Part shown: piece after piece, positions 7,400 to 14,303 of the stretch | Layout of the letters: each line of letters begins with the position of its first letter | How positions within the stretch are numbered: the stretch's first letter is position 1 | From: Clostridiales bacterium | Lineage (GTDB): Bacteria; Bacillota; Clostridia; Oscillospirales; Oscillospiraceae | NCBI GenBank assembly: GCA_019422005.1 | Contig: JAHZEF010000048.1 | Span: forward strand, 1 to 15,158 | DNA: 15,158 bases | Direction of reading: 5' to 3' | Notes under the pieces: generated by a model | What the model was told of the DNA's origin: nothing | Seen by the model: the letters and a program-made list of their open reading frames with translations, nothing else | Database searches by the model: none | Position numbers and translations under genes: made by a program

Positions 7400-9076
7400 A
7401 TGAGACGTTTGGCTGCAGGGCTGCTCTGTGTTCTGCTGTGCCTGGTGCCGCTGGCGCTGCGCGCCGCCGCTGCCGGGGAAACGGTTGTCGACCGCTATGA
7501 GGCGGACTGCGCCGTGGATGCCAACGGCAGAGCCGTGATGACGGTCACGGTGGATCTGACCATCCCGTCTCCGGTGACGGAGCTGGAATTCCCCATCGGC
7601 GCCGGGACCGACGCTTCCATCGCCGGCCTGGACGCCAGGCGGGTCAAAACGGATGACGGGGCCGCGCTGCGCGTATCCTCTGAGGCCGGCATCTCCGGCA
7701 GCAGGACCTTTGTCATCACCTATACGCTGTCCCGCGTCGTCTCCGAGCAGGAAGCCGGCCAGACCCTCTCCCTGGACCTGATTGCGCCGGGCTGGCAGTG
7801 GCCCATCACCGAGGCCGCTTTTTCCGTGGCCATGCCCGCCGCCTTCACCGGTTCGCCGTCCTATACCGGTGGCTACTACGGCGACGTGGTGGAGGACTAT
7901 CTGGATCTGCAGTGCGACGGCGTCTCCTTTTCCGGCGCCTTCACAGAGCCTCTGCGGGATCACGACAGCCTGAGCGTGACGCTGGCGCTGCCGCCGGCCT
8001 ATGTGGACCTTCAGAGCGCCAACGGCATTTCCGCGCTGGTGACGCTGATCCTGGTGACGCTGCTTTCGCTCCTGGCCGTCCTCTACTGGTACCGGACGCT
8101 CCGCAATCCCCGCGTGCCCGTCCGGCTCAGGCCCCTGCCCCCGGACGGCGCCGGAGCCGGCGACCTCCCCATGCTGGTCAGCTGCGCCTCCCCCAGCCTG
8201 CCGCTGCAGGTCATCCAGTGGGCGGGCATGGGATATCTGGCCGTCCACATCAACGCCAAAAACCGGATTGTCCTGCGCCAGTCCATGCCCATGGGGACGG
8301 AGCGGCGCAGCCAGGAGCGCGCCGTATTCGCCAAACTCTTTGAAAAAGACCCCTGGTGCGACGGCGAGAGCCTGCGCTTCGGGCGGCTGTCCGGACGGTA
8401 TGCCGCCGCCATGGAGCGCTGGTGGACGCGCCGGCTGTTCTCCCGGACCAGCGGTTCCCCGGCGCTGCTGCATCTGACCGCCATGCTGGCCTCCGGCGCC
8501 GCGCTGCTCGGCGCCGCCTCGGCCGGCCTTCCCGTGGGAAGGCTCCGCGGCGTCCTGCTGGCGCTGCTGGGGCTGGCAGGCGCCGCCTGCGGCCTGGCCG
8601 TTCAGCGCGGCGTGGTCTGTGCCGCCCGCCGCCGCTTCCGGCCAGCGCTGCTCTGCGCCGCCGCGCTGGTCGCCCTGCTGACCATGGCCCGCATCTGGGG
8701 CGGCCTGCTTCCCATGGCCCTCTCCCTGCTGCTGCAGGTTTTCGCCGCCGCCGCCACCCTCCGCGGCGGACGGCGCAGCCCCGGCGGACGGGACAGCCTG
8801 GCCCAGACCCTGGGCTTCCGCCGCTACCTGCAGCATGTGAGCCAGCATCAGCTGATTCTGCAGCTGCGGGACGACAGCCAGTATTTCTATGAGATGCTGC
8901 CCTATGCCGAGGCCATGGGGCTGGGCGCCGAGTTCGCCGCCAAATTCGGAGAGCTGGAACTGGAGCCCTGCGCCTGGTATGAAACCCAGGGCCGCCCCGC
9001 CTCCACAGCGCCGGCGTTTTACCGGGCGTTCCGGGAAACGCTGAGCCGGATGGAAGCCGCCGAAAAAAAAGCCTGA
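7400..9076 (+). CDS. DUF2207 family secreted/membrane protein
   Basis: A 558-residue predicted membrane protein. The start at 7400 is chosen because AAGGAGGA (7385-7392) lies 7-8 bases upstream and the protein then begins with a signal peptide (MRRLAAGLLCVLLCLVPLAL, then AAAAG). Residues ~27-205 form a beta-rich extracytoplasmic domain. A membrane segment at ~208-231 precedes a cytoplasmic part (~232-350). Further hydrophobic segments lie at ~355-375, 383-402, 415-433 and 436-454. The C-terminus (465-558) contains LGFRRYLQHV and YFYEMLPYAEAMGLGAEFAAKF, characteristic of DUF2207. The family has no established biochemical role. It has its own promoter and terminator, so it is probably a single-gene unit between the divergent mnmE cluster and the blaI operon. 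The family call is good; function is unknown. Confidence 0.85.
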   Translation: MRRLAAGLLCVLLCLVPLALRAAAAGETVVDRYEADCAVDANGRAVMTVTVDLTIPSPVTELEFPIGAGTDASIAGLDARRVKTDDGAALRVSSEAGISGSRTFVITYTLSRVVSEQEAGQTLSLDLIAPGWQWPITEAAFSVAMPAAFTGSPSYTGGYYGDVVEDYLDLQCDGVSFSGAFTEPLRDHDSLSVTLALPPAYVDLQSANGISALVTLILVTLLSLLAVLYWYRTLRNPRVPVRLRPLPPDGAGAGDLPMLVSCASPSLPLQVIQWAGMGYLAVHINAKNRIVLRQSMPMGTERRSQERAVFAKLFEKDPWCDGESLRFGRLSGRYAAAMERWWTRRLFSRTSGSPALLHLTAMLASGAALLGAASAGLPVGRLRGVLLALLGLAGAACGLAVQRGVVCAARRRFRPALLCAAALVALLTMARIWGGLLPMALSLLLQVFAAAATLRGGRRSPGGRDSLAQTLGFRRYLQHVSQHQLILQLRDDSQYFYEMLPYAEAMGLGAEFAAKFGELELEPCAWYETQGRPASTAPAFYRAFRETLSRMEAAEKKA

Positions 9077-9079
9077 TCT

Positions 9080-9111
9080 GCCGGACGCCGCCAGCGTCCG
9101 GCCTTCTTTTT
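9080..9111 (+). terminator. Terminator after the DUF2207 gene
   Basis: A perfect 9-bp stem (9080-9088 with 9094-9102), 5-base loop, then CTTCTTTTT. It begins 3 bases after the stop codon and separates this gene from the blaI promoter at 9124. Confidence 0.88.
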
Positions 9112-9123
9112 GCAGCATTCAGG

Positions 9124-9152
9124 TTGACAAGCGTCTACCTTTGTGGTACGCT
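9124..9152 (+). promoter_or_regulatory. Promoter of the blaI-M56 sensor operon
   Basis: Perfect -35 TTGACA (9124-9129), 17-base spacer, and a weak -10 TACGCT (9147-9152) preceded by TGG, which makes an extended -10. A strong -35 with the operator filling the spacer is typical of a repressible promoter. Confidence 0.75.
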
Positions 9153-9162
9153 TATGGTAGAC
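9133..9162 (+). promoter_or_regulatory. BlaI/MecI-type operator(s) inside the promoter
   Basis: CTACCTTTGTGG (9135-9146) matches the known BlaI/MecI operator core CTACATATGTAG at 9 of 12 positions, forming TACC-N5-GGTA with the next bases. A wider perfect inverted repeat, GTCTACC (9133-9139) with GGTAGAC (9156-9162), overlaps it and could give a second half-site, and AAGCGT/ACGCTT (9129-9134/9148-9153) adds outer symmetry. The site fills the space between -35 and -10, so a bound repressor would block polymerase. The similarity is seen in the sequence; binding is inferred. Confidence 0.65.
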
Positions 9163-9195
9163 ACTTGACTATCACATGAAAAGGAGGAACCGCCG

Positions 9196-9585
9196 ATGGA
9201 GGGAAAAATCCATCTGTCCGACGGGGAATGGAAGCTGATGAACCTGCTTTGGGACCGCGCGCCCCAGACCATCACAGAACTGGTCCGCGCCCTGGCATCC
9301 GATACCGGATGGAGCAAGCACACAGTCATCAAAATGCTCTCCCGCATGGAGGAAAAGGGCGCTGTCCATTACGAAGAGGGCGGCCGCGCCAAGCGTTATT
9401 ACCCGGCGGCGGAACGGCAGGCCGTGGCGCTGCGGGAGACCCGAAATTTTTTAAAAAAGGTCTACGGCGGCTCCCTGGGGCTGATGATGAGCGCGCTGGT
9501 GGAAGACCACTGTCTGAGCCGGGCAGAGCTGGAGGAGCTGCACGCCATCCTGCAGCAGGCGGAGGAACCGTGCCATGATGCTTGA
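9196..9585 (+). CDS. BlaI/MecI/CopY-family transcriptional repressor
   Basis: A 129-residue winged-helix repressor that binds as a dimer to a palindromic operator and in this family is removed by proteolysis once its partner sensor is triggered. The N-terminal DNA-binding domain shows the family pattern: LSDGEWKLMNLLWD, then TITELVRAL, and the recognition region WSKHTVIKMLSRMEEKGAV (39-57). The wing is YEEGGRAKRYYP. The C-terminal helices (~75-125) provide dimerisation. AAGGAGG (9181-9187) is 8-9 bases before the ATG. The stop overlaps the sensor gene start by 11 bases, so the two are translationally coupled. It probably represses its own operon through the operator in the promoter. Whether the target is beta-lactam-related is unknown, because no beta-lactamase or PBP gene is in the window. 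Confidence 0.95.
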   Translation: MEGKIHLSDGEWKLMNLLWDRAPQTITELVRALASDTGWSKHTVIKMLSRMEEKGAVHYEEGGRAKRYYPAAERQAVALRETRNFLKKVYGGSLGLMMSALVEDHCLSRAELEELHAILQQAEEPCHDA

Positions 9586-12247
9586 ACTGTTTCTGACCAG
9601 TTCCGCACTGATCCTGGCAGTCTTCCTGATCCGGGCGCTGTTCGGCCGGAGCATGGGCGCGGGCCTGCGGTACGGCCTGTGGCTGCTGGTGCTGGCGCGG
9701 CTTCTGATTCCGGTCAGCATCGGTCAGAGCGCCGTGTCTCCGGCCAATCTGACCCGGGCAGAGGCATCCCAGGGCGTTGTGTACACCGTCCCCATCGCCC
9801 ACGGCACGCCGGAGGAACTGGGCGTCCGCGTCAGCCCCGGCACCGGCGCCGTATCGGACGCCAATTCCATGGGCTACGCCGTGCCCAACGCCGACGGCAC
9901 CGTTACGCGCTACGCGGCAAAGGCCGCTCTGCCCGGCCTCCTCCCCCTGCTCTGGAAGCTGGGCATGGCGGCCGCAGCGATCTGGTTCGCCCTCTGCAAT
10001 CTGTTCTTCTGGAGGGATGTACGGCGCACCCGCAGGCCGCTGGAATGCGAAGGCCGGCTGCGGGTCTATCTGGCCCGCGTACCGTCGCCCTGCCTGTTCG
10101 GCCTGCTTCGTCCCGCCGTCTACCTGACCGAAGCCGCAGCAGCCGACGAGGCCGCCCGCTCCCACGTGCTGCTCCATGAGCGGACGCATCTGCGGCACGG
10201 CGATCACATCTGGGCGTTCCTCCGAACGGTATGCCTGGTAATCTGGTGGTTCAACCCCCTGGTCTGGGCCGCAGCGGCGGCAAGCCGCCGCGACTGCGAG
10301 CTGTGCTGCGACGCGGCGGTCATCCGGCAGCTGGGCCCGGAGCGGCGCGCCGACTACGGACGGACGCTGCTCCGGCTGGCAGGAAGCTTCCGGCCGGTGA
10401 CGTCCTTCTGTACGGTAACCACGCTGTCCGGCGGCAGGCGGCAGCTGAAGCGGCGGATCCGCGCCATTGCCCGGTGGGCAAAGCCGCGGAAATGGGCCAT
10501 CCTCTTGGCGGCGCTCATCGCCCTGCTGGCGGCAGGCTGTGCCTTTTCCGGCGCCAAGCCCTCCCCGGAAGCGCCTGCGGATCCGGAACCGCCCGCACTG
10601 ACGGCCGAAGACGCTCTCGACGCACTGGCAGGCAGCGTCGCATACGCGGACGGCGCGGTTTCCTTCACCGTACCCGCAGGCTATCCCGCGCCGGACGATT
10701 GGCGCATATCCCTGGCCGGCGGAGCCGCCGGCAGCGACGGCAGCCCCACGCTTCTGCACCCGCTGGAGGAAGTCCTGCACTGGGAAGCCGGAAAAACCTA
10801 TACGGTCCCGCTGGACGGTCTGACTGAACTGTACCTGACCTGCTCCCTTCCGGCGCAGCCGGAGCGCAGCCTCACCCTGTGGCCCCGGCCGGAACGGCTC
10901 TCAGACACAGATCTGACAACCAGGGCCGGTGTGGCGCTGGGCATGACATACGGCCGGGTGCTGGAACTGATCGGCACGCCGGACGAAACGCTGGACGCCG
11001 CGCCGGGCATGCAGGCGTTTCTTCACGACGGCGTCCTCTACACCTTCTATCAGGATCCGGACGGTGCAGACTATCATCTGACCGGGCTTTCCACCGACTG
11101 CAGTGCAGACTTCCTCTGGCTGGATGTGGGCGTGGGCAGTACGCTGGAGCAGGCGCTGACACGGCTGGGCGTACCGGACACGGATCCGGACCTGGGCGCG
11201 CAGCAGCTCTACGGCGAGTCCGGCCAAACCAATTCCGCCGTCCTGACCCCGGCCAGCGGCGGCGGCTGGTTCCTGTCCGCGTGGGCGCAGGCTGCCGGGC
11301 TGCAGATCACGTTTGACAGCAGCGGCACCGCCGTCCAGGTTTCCGTGTACCAGGCCCCGGCGGCAGCAGGGGCCTGCCCCGTCTCGGACGCCGACCTGGT
11401 CACCGCCGACGGCGCGGCGCTGGGCATGACCTATGATGAGGTTCTGGCGCTTCTGGGAAGCGCGGACGAGTATTATGACGATCCCTGGGAGGGAAGCCCG
11501 TCCTTCCGGAAGGACGGCGTCTATTACGGCTTTGCCCGGTGGTCCGACGGGGCGGGGCATCTGGTGAGCTTCACCGCAGACGGGGCCCCCGGCGACGGCA
11601 TGCCCCTGGGCCTGCGCATCGGCGATCCGCTGGAGACGGTTCTGGAGCGCCTGGGCGCCGACGGCGACCCCCCGGACGGCTCCATGCTTTACGGCCGGAG
11701 CGGCATGCCGTGTTCCGCCTCGTTCAGCCTCGGCGGCGACGGCCTCCGTCGGATCCAGATCCTCACGGAGTCTTCCCACGTTCTGGAAATTACCTTCGGC
11801 CGGGACGGCTGCATCGCGTCCCTCAGCTGCCTCTCCGAGTGGAACAACCGCTACCATCTGATGTGGCAGGCGTTCACCGACGACCGCAGCATCCACGAAG
11901 GCAGCACGTTCTGGGAGACGGTCAACGCCGATGACAACGCCTTCGGCCTGATCGGCGTCGTACTCTATCAGGATCCGGAGAGCGGAAATTCCTTCCATCT
12001 GGGCTTCTGCCTGCCGGACGACCAGCGCCGCCCCTACCTCTACTCCCTGGGCGTCGGAGAAACGGAAACAGGCAGCCTGCTGGAATTCCAGCAGGGCACC
12101 CTCCGTTATCTCGGCGGCGGCCGTGTGACCTGTGTCGTCCGGGACTCCGGGACGGGGGCGCTTTCGGACTACACAGTCTCCTATTCCAGCGACGGCGGCG
12201 GCAGCACGGCCTTCACTGCCGACAGCCAGCCCCGCGGTACCGATTGA
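9575..12247 (+). CDS. BlaR1/MecR1-like M56 metallopeptidase with large non-PBP repeat sensor
   Basis: An 890-residue membrane protein. N-terminal segments at ~3-23, 30-49 and 115-142 lead to the M56 zinc protease domain, with HERTH at 201-205 (LLHERTHLRHGDH) and Glu242 in RRDCELCCDAAV as third ligand. This protease is expected to cleave, directly or not, the BlaI-type repressor encoded just upstream. Another membrane segment (~309-321) follows the basic stretch KPRKW and ends AAGCAFSG, lipobox-like with Cys322. The rest (323-890) is predicted extracytoplasmic. It has no penicillin-binding SxxK/SxN/KTG domain. It contains a linker, a domain at ~345-440, two 161-residue repeats (446-606 and 607-~753) and a C-terminal part (~754-890). 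Start: the first of two adjacent ATGs, 9 bases after GGAGG (9561-9565) within blaI. The ligand is unknown. Confidence 0.92.
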   Translation: MMLELFLTSSALILAVFLIRALFGRSMGAGLRYGLWLLVLARLLIPVSIGQSAVSPANLTRAEASQGVVYTVPIAHGTPEELGVRVSPGTGAVSDANSMGYAVPNADGTVTRYAAKAALPGLLPLLWKLGMAAAAIWFALCNLFFWRDVRRTRRPLECEGRLRVYLARVPSPCLFGLLRPAVYLTEAAAADEAARSHVLLHERTHLRHGDHIWAFLRTVCLVIWWFNPLVWAAAAASRRDCELCCDAAVIRQLGPERRADYGRTLLRLAGSFRPVTSFCTVTTLSGGRRQLKRRIRAIARWAKPRKWAILLAALIALLAAGCAFSGAKPSPEAPADPEPPALTAEDALDALAGSVAYADGAVSFTVPAGYPAPDDWRISLAGGAAGSDGSPTLLHPLEEVLHWEAGKTYTVPLDGLTELYLTCSLPAQPERSLTLWPRPERLSDTDLTTRAGVALGMTYGRVLELIGTPDETLDAAPGMQAFLHDGVLYTFYQDPDGADYHLTGLSTDCSADFLWLDVGVGSTLEQALTRLGVPDTDPDLGAQQLYGESGQTNSAVLTPASGGGWFLSAWAQAAGLQITFDSSGTAVQVSVYQAPAAAGACPVSDADLVTADGAALGMTYDEVLALLGSADEYYDDPWEGSPSFRKDGVYYGFARWSDGAGHLVSFTADGAPGDGMPLGLRIGDPLETVLERLGADGDPPDGSMLYGRSGMPCSASFSLGGDGLRRIQILTESSHVLEITFGRDGCIASLSCLSEWNNRYHLMWQAFTDDRSIHEGSTFWETVNADDNAFGLIGVVLYQDPESGNSFHLGFCLPDDQRRPYLYSLGVGETETGSLLEFQQGTLRYLGGGRVTCVVRDSGTGALSDYTVSYSSDGGGSTAFTADSQPRGTD
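10910..11392 (+). repeat. Sensor repeat A (coding, residues 446-606)
   Basis: First of two protein-level tandem units with a period of exactly 161 residues. It opens DLTTRAGVALGMTYGRVLEL and has a second motif GVGSTLEQALTRLG (519-532), then QLYGESG and LQITFDSSG. The 'G-M-T-x3-V-L-x3-G-x-P-D' pattern recalls the BamE/SmpA-type fold, giving a bipartite unit. The comparison to BamE is by motif only. Confidence 0.75.
11393..11833 (+). repeat. Sensor repeat B (coding, residues 607-~753)
   Basis: Second copy: it opens DLVTADGAALGMTYDEVLAL, has RIGDPLETVLERLG (680-693), MLYGRSG and LEITFGRDG, each in register with unit A. The two copies are clearly diverged in DNA sequence, so the duplication is old and under protein-level selection. 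Confidence 0.75.
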
Positions 12248-12256
12248 AAACGCCGG

Positions 12257-12336
12257 GGCCCGGCAGGCCGCCCGCTCCCGGGCCGCCGCTCCTGCCTGCA
12301 GGACGGCGCGGCATTCTGCCGTGCCGCCCAGCTTTT
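12257..12336 (+). terminator. Possible terminator region of the blaI-sensor operon
   Basis: A 7-bp stem (12257-12263 with 12278-12284) is followed by a stronger 10-bp stem with one G-T pair (12304-12313 with 12317-12326, loop TTC). Only TTTT (12333-12336) comes about 6 bases later, so this is an imperfect terminator. Confidence 0.45.
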
Positions 12337-12466
12337 CCCCGCAGTTTCCGGGCCGGCTTCTTCCGAACCTCCCCGCCGGCCTGTTTCGATTCGCATCCAT
12401 TGGGGAATACTCTGTCTGAACGCGGGGATACCGCGGGCTGTTCCGGCGGAAGCCGTCACATTTTGA

Positions 12467-12495
12467 TGGAAACGGGCAGGCAATTGCCGTATGAT
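12467..12495 (+). promoter_or_regulatory. Possible promoter of the EamA gene
   Basis: A -10 like TATGAT (12490-12495) matches five of six positions. At 17 bases upstream the hexamer is TGGAAA (12467-12472), a poor -35; TTGATG (12463-12468) is better but 21 bases away. Transcription would begin near 12502, so both downstream hairpins would be in the leader. Confidence 0.35.
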
Positions 12496-12510
12496 GAGTT
12501 GAAGGCGCCA

Positions 12511-12559
12511 GCCGCCCGGGCGCCGGAACCCCGGCGCCCGCGGCCGGCAGGCCTGCCGG
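12511..12559 (+). other. Two strong hairpins in the EamA leader
   Basis: GGGCGCCGG (12518-12526) pairs perfectly with CCGGCGCCC (12531-12539) around an AACC loop, extended by C12517-G12540 and by GCCGC/GCGGC with a bulge. It is followed at once by a perfect 16-base palindrome, CCGGCAGGCCTGCCGG (12544-12559), ending 7 bases before the ribosome site. No T run follows, so these are not a standard terminator. Confidence 0.6.
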
Positions 12560-12582
12560 AATTGTGAAGGGAGAGAAAAAAC

Positions 12583-12996
12583 ATGTGGGTTTTCTTTGCG
12601 CTCGGCTCTGCGGTATTTGCGGCGCTCACATCCATATTGGCCAAGATCGGGATCCAGGGCGTCGATTCCAACCTGGCAACGGCGATCCGGACCGTTGTGG
12701 TCGTCATCATGGCCTGGGGCATGGTTTTCCTGACCGGCGTGCAGTCCGGTATCCCGGATATCAGCAGAAAGAGCTGGCTGTTCCTCATTTTATCAGGGCT
12801 GGCCACAGGCGCTTCCTGGCTCTGCTATTACAAAGCGCTGCAGATCGGCCAGGCATCCAAGGTTGTCCCGATTGACAAATTAAGCGTCATCATCACCCTG
12901 ATCCTGGCCGCCGCCGTGCTGCATGAGCGTCTCACCGCCAGGTCGGCCGTCGGCGCAGTCCTGATCACGGCGGGCACGCTGATGATGGTACTGTAA
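12583..12996 (+). CDS. Single-domain EamA (DMT superfamily) small transporter
   Basis: A 137-residue integral membrane protein made of one EamA domain with five hydrophobic segments (about 1-22, 33-53, 65-85, 92-111 and 118-137). Characteristic features are WVFFALGSAVFAALTSILAKIG at the start, a central GLATGASWLCYYKALQIG, PIDKLSVIITLILAA, and LHERLTARSAVGAVLITAGT at the end. Full-size drug/metabolite transporters have two such domains (about 300 residues); half-size proteins of this length are a known subgroup, expected to dimerise. It is therefore not a truncation. AAGGGAG (12567-12573) is 9 bases before the ATG. The substrate is unknown. It is alone in its transcription unit, with a structured leader. 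Confidence 0.9.
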   Translation: MWVFFALGSAVFAALTSILAKIGIQGVDSNLATAIRTVVVVIMAWGMVFLTGVQSGIPDISRKSWLFLILSGLATGASWLCYYKALQIGQASKVVPIDKLSVIITLILAAAVLHERLTARSAVGAVLITAGTLMMVL

Positions 12997-13100
12997 GCGG
13001 CGGGCCGGCACAGGATGCATACAGGCGCAGCCAGGCCTCCGGCCCCTGCAGGAAGTTTTCCGCGCCCCTGCACAACACCGCTGCAGCGGGCTGCAGAACA

Positions 13101-13136
13101 AAGCGGCCGGGAAGCCCTGTGGCTTCCCGGCCGCTT
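13101..13136. terminator. Bidirectional terminator hairpin between convergent EamA and racemase genes
   Basis: A perfect 16-bp stem (13101-13116 with 13121-13136) and loop CTGT. Rightward it is followed by TTGATTTCC and leftward by TTTGTTCTG, both only moderately T-rich. It lies 105 bases after the EamA stop and 45 bases after the racemase stop, so it can serve both. Confidence 0.75.
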
Positions 13137-13180
13137 GATTTCCGTCATGCGCGTTTCCGGCCCGGCAGTCTTCCGCACGT

Positions 13181-14272
13181 TTACCGGAATTCCACGTCCA
13201 TCCCCTTCTGCATGGTGGGGCTGATATCCAGCACGGCCTGATCCCCGGCGTGGCACTCCACTCGGGAGACGTCGCACATGGTATGCAGCATGCCGATGTG
13301 GCCGCGGACCGGGCAGCGCTGCCCGTTGATTTTCACATACAGCTTCTTCCGCCCGAGCCACGCCTTGGCCCAGGAGAGCGCGCCGCGGAAACAGTCGCGG
13401 AACCGGAAGCTGTCGCGGCCGTACTCAACTCCAAATCCATGATACCAGCCCACCGGCACCGCAGCCAGCCGCGTGGGCTTCTTTGCCCGCCAGGCGCTTC
13501 CGTACCCGGTGGAGCCTCCCTGCGGCAGCCAGCGGATCTCCTCCACGCGGCTGACGCAGTAGCCCACCCGGCGCAGGCCGAAATTGCCGCGGGCGCTCAT
13601 GCGGCCCAGCCAGGCCGACCCGATCCGGACGCCGCCCATGTGCATATCCGGCCAGCGGAAAAAGGCGGCGGAATTGCAGCAGTGAGGCTCGCCGGTCTCA
13701 AAGCCCTTTCCGGCAATCTGATCCACCACGTAGCGGAACTGCTCATACTGCTCCCGGGTCTTCTTCTCCGAGAGGAACGCGCAGGCAAAGTGCGTATAGA
13801 TCCCGGAGACGGCAATGCCGTCCATATACTGGTAAACGGAGAGTATCTTGTCCATCTCCCTGGGCAGGAACCCATACCGGCCCATGCCCGTATCAATTTT
13901 CACATGCGCCTCTGCCACAGTGCCCCGCTCGGCGGCAATCCCGTTGAGCACCACCGCATCGTCCCTGCTGGAGACGGTGCAGATGACGTTCAGGTCCAAC
14001 AGCTCCTCCAGGGTCTGCCGGTCCACCGTCGGCCGCAGCATCAGGATGGGCTCCTGGTCAAAGCCGGCGTCCCGCAGGGCCCGGGCCTCCGACACCTCGG
14101 TGACGCAGTAGCGCAGGATGCCCTGCTCCCGCAGGAGCTCCGCCATGGGAACCACGCCGAGGCCATAGCCGTTTCCCTTGAGGACCGCCCAGACGGGCAC
14201 GCCGCCGGCCCGCTCCCTGACCGTGCGGATGTTGCTGAGCAGTGCTTCTTTCTCTACCACATAGGTTCTCAT
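13181..14272 (-). CDS. Alanine racemase-like PLP enzyme, divergent
   Basis: A 363-residue fold-type III PLP enzyme expected to interconvert L- and D-amino acids, usually alanine, for cell-wall precursors. The start at 14272 follows GAGGAGG (14279-14285) by 6 bases; an upstream in-frame ATG at 14377 would lie inside the preceding gene and adds unrelated residues. Conserved: PLP Lys32 in AVLKGNGYGLG; HVKIDTGMGRYGF (the carbamylated-lysine and arginine region); GIYTHFA; NSAA; GGVRIG; and the second catalytic tyrosine region GSTGYGSAW. Divergent: the usual VGYADG is VGWYHG, and the usual SMDQ/CMDQ motif reads GMLHTMCDV, losing the aspartate. The substrate may thus differ, or this may be an accessory racemase beside a standard alr elsewhere. 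It follows the FemAB-type gene by 31 bases, suggesting an operon. Confidence 0.86.
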   Translation of the reverse strand: MRTYVVEKEALLSNIRTVRERAGGVPVWAVLKGNGYGLGVVPMAELLREQGILRYCVTEVSEARALRDAGFDQEPILMLRPTVDRQTLEELLDLNVICTVSSRDDAVVLNGIAAERGTVAEAHVKIDTGMGRYGFLPREMDKILSVYQYMDGIAVSGIYTHFACAFLSEKKTREQYEQFRYVVDQIAGKGFETGEPHCCNSAAFFRWPDMHMGGVRIGSAWLGRMSARGNFGLRRVGYCVSRVEEIRWLPQGGSTGYGSAWRAKKPTRLAAVPVGWYHGFGVEYGRDSFRFRDCFRGALSWAKAWLGRKKLYVKINGQRCPVRGHIGMLHTMCDVSRVECHAGDQAVLDISPTMQKGMDVEFR

Positions 14273-14303
14273 GGTGTCCTCCTCGGTACGGGCGGAAGCC
14301 GGG

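Larger units (their letters stand above)
12248..12582. other. Non-coding gap and leader before the EamA gene
   Basis: No protein-like frame is present. The first part holds two hairpins after the sensor stop; the middle (12330-12460) shows nothing recognisable; the end holds a possible promoter, two strong GC-rich palindromes and the EamA ribosome site. A perfect GGCAATTGCC palindrome (12479-12488) lies just before the TATGAT hexamer. Confidence 0.6.

Noticed and set aside
7109..9118. Minus-strand open frame of 669 codons
   Set aside because: Antisense to the DUF2207 gene, low complexity (Gln, Gly, His-rich), with no ribosome site and crossing a terminator.
10901..12400. Minus-strand open frame of 499 codons
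   Set aside because: Antisense to the M56 sensor repeats; compositionally biased and runs into a hairpin-rich gap.
12583..12996. Truncated transporter pseudogene
   Set aside because: Half-size EamA proteins are a known group; this one has an intact start, ribosome site and five membrane segments.
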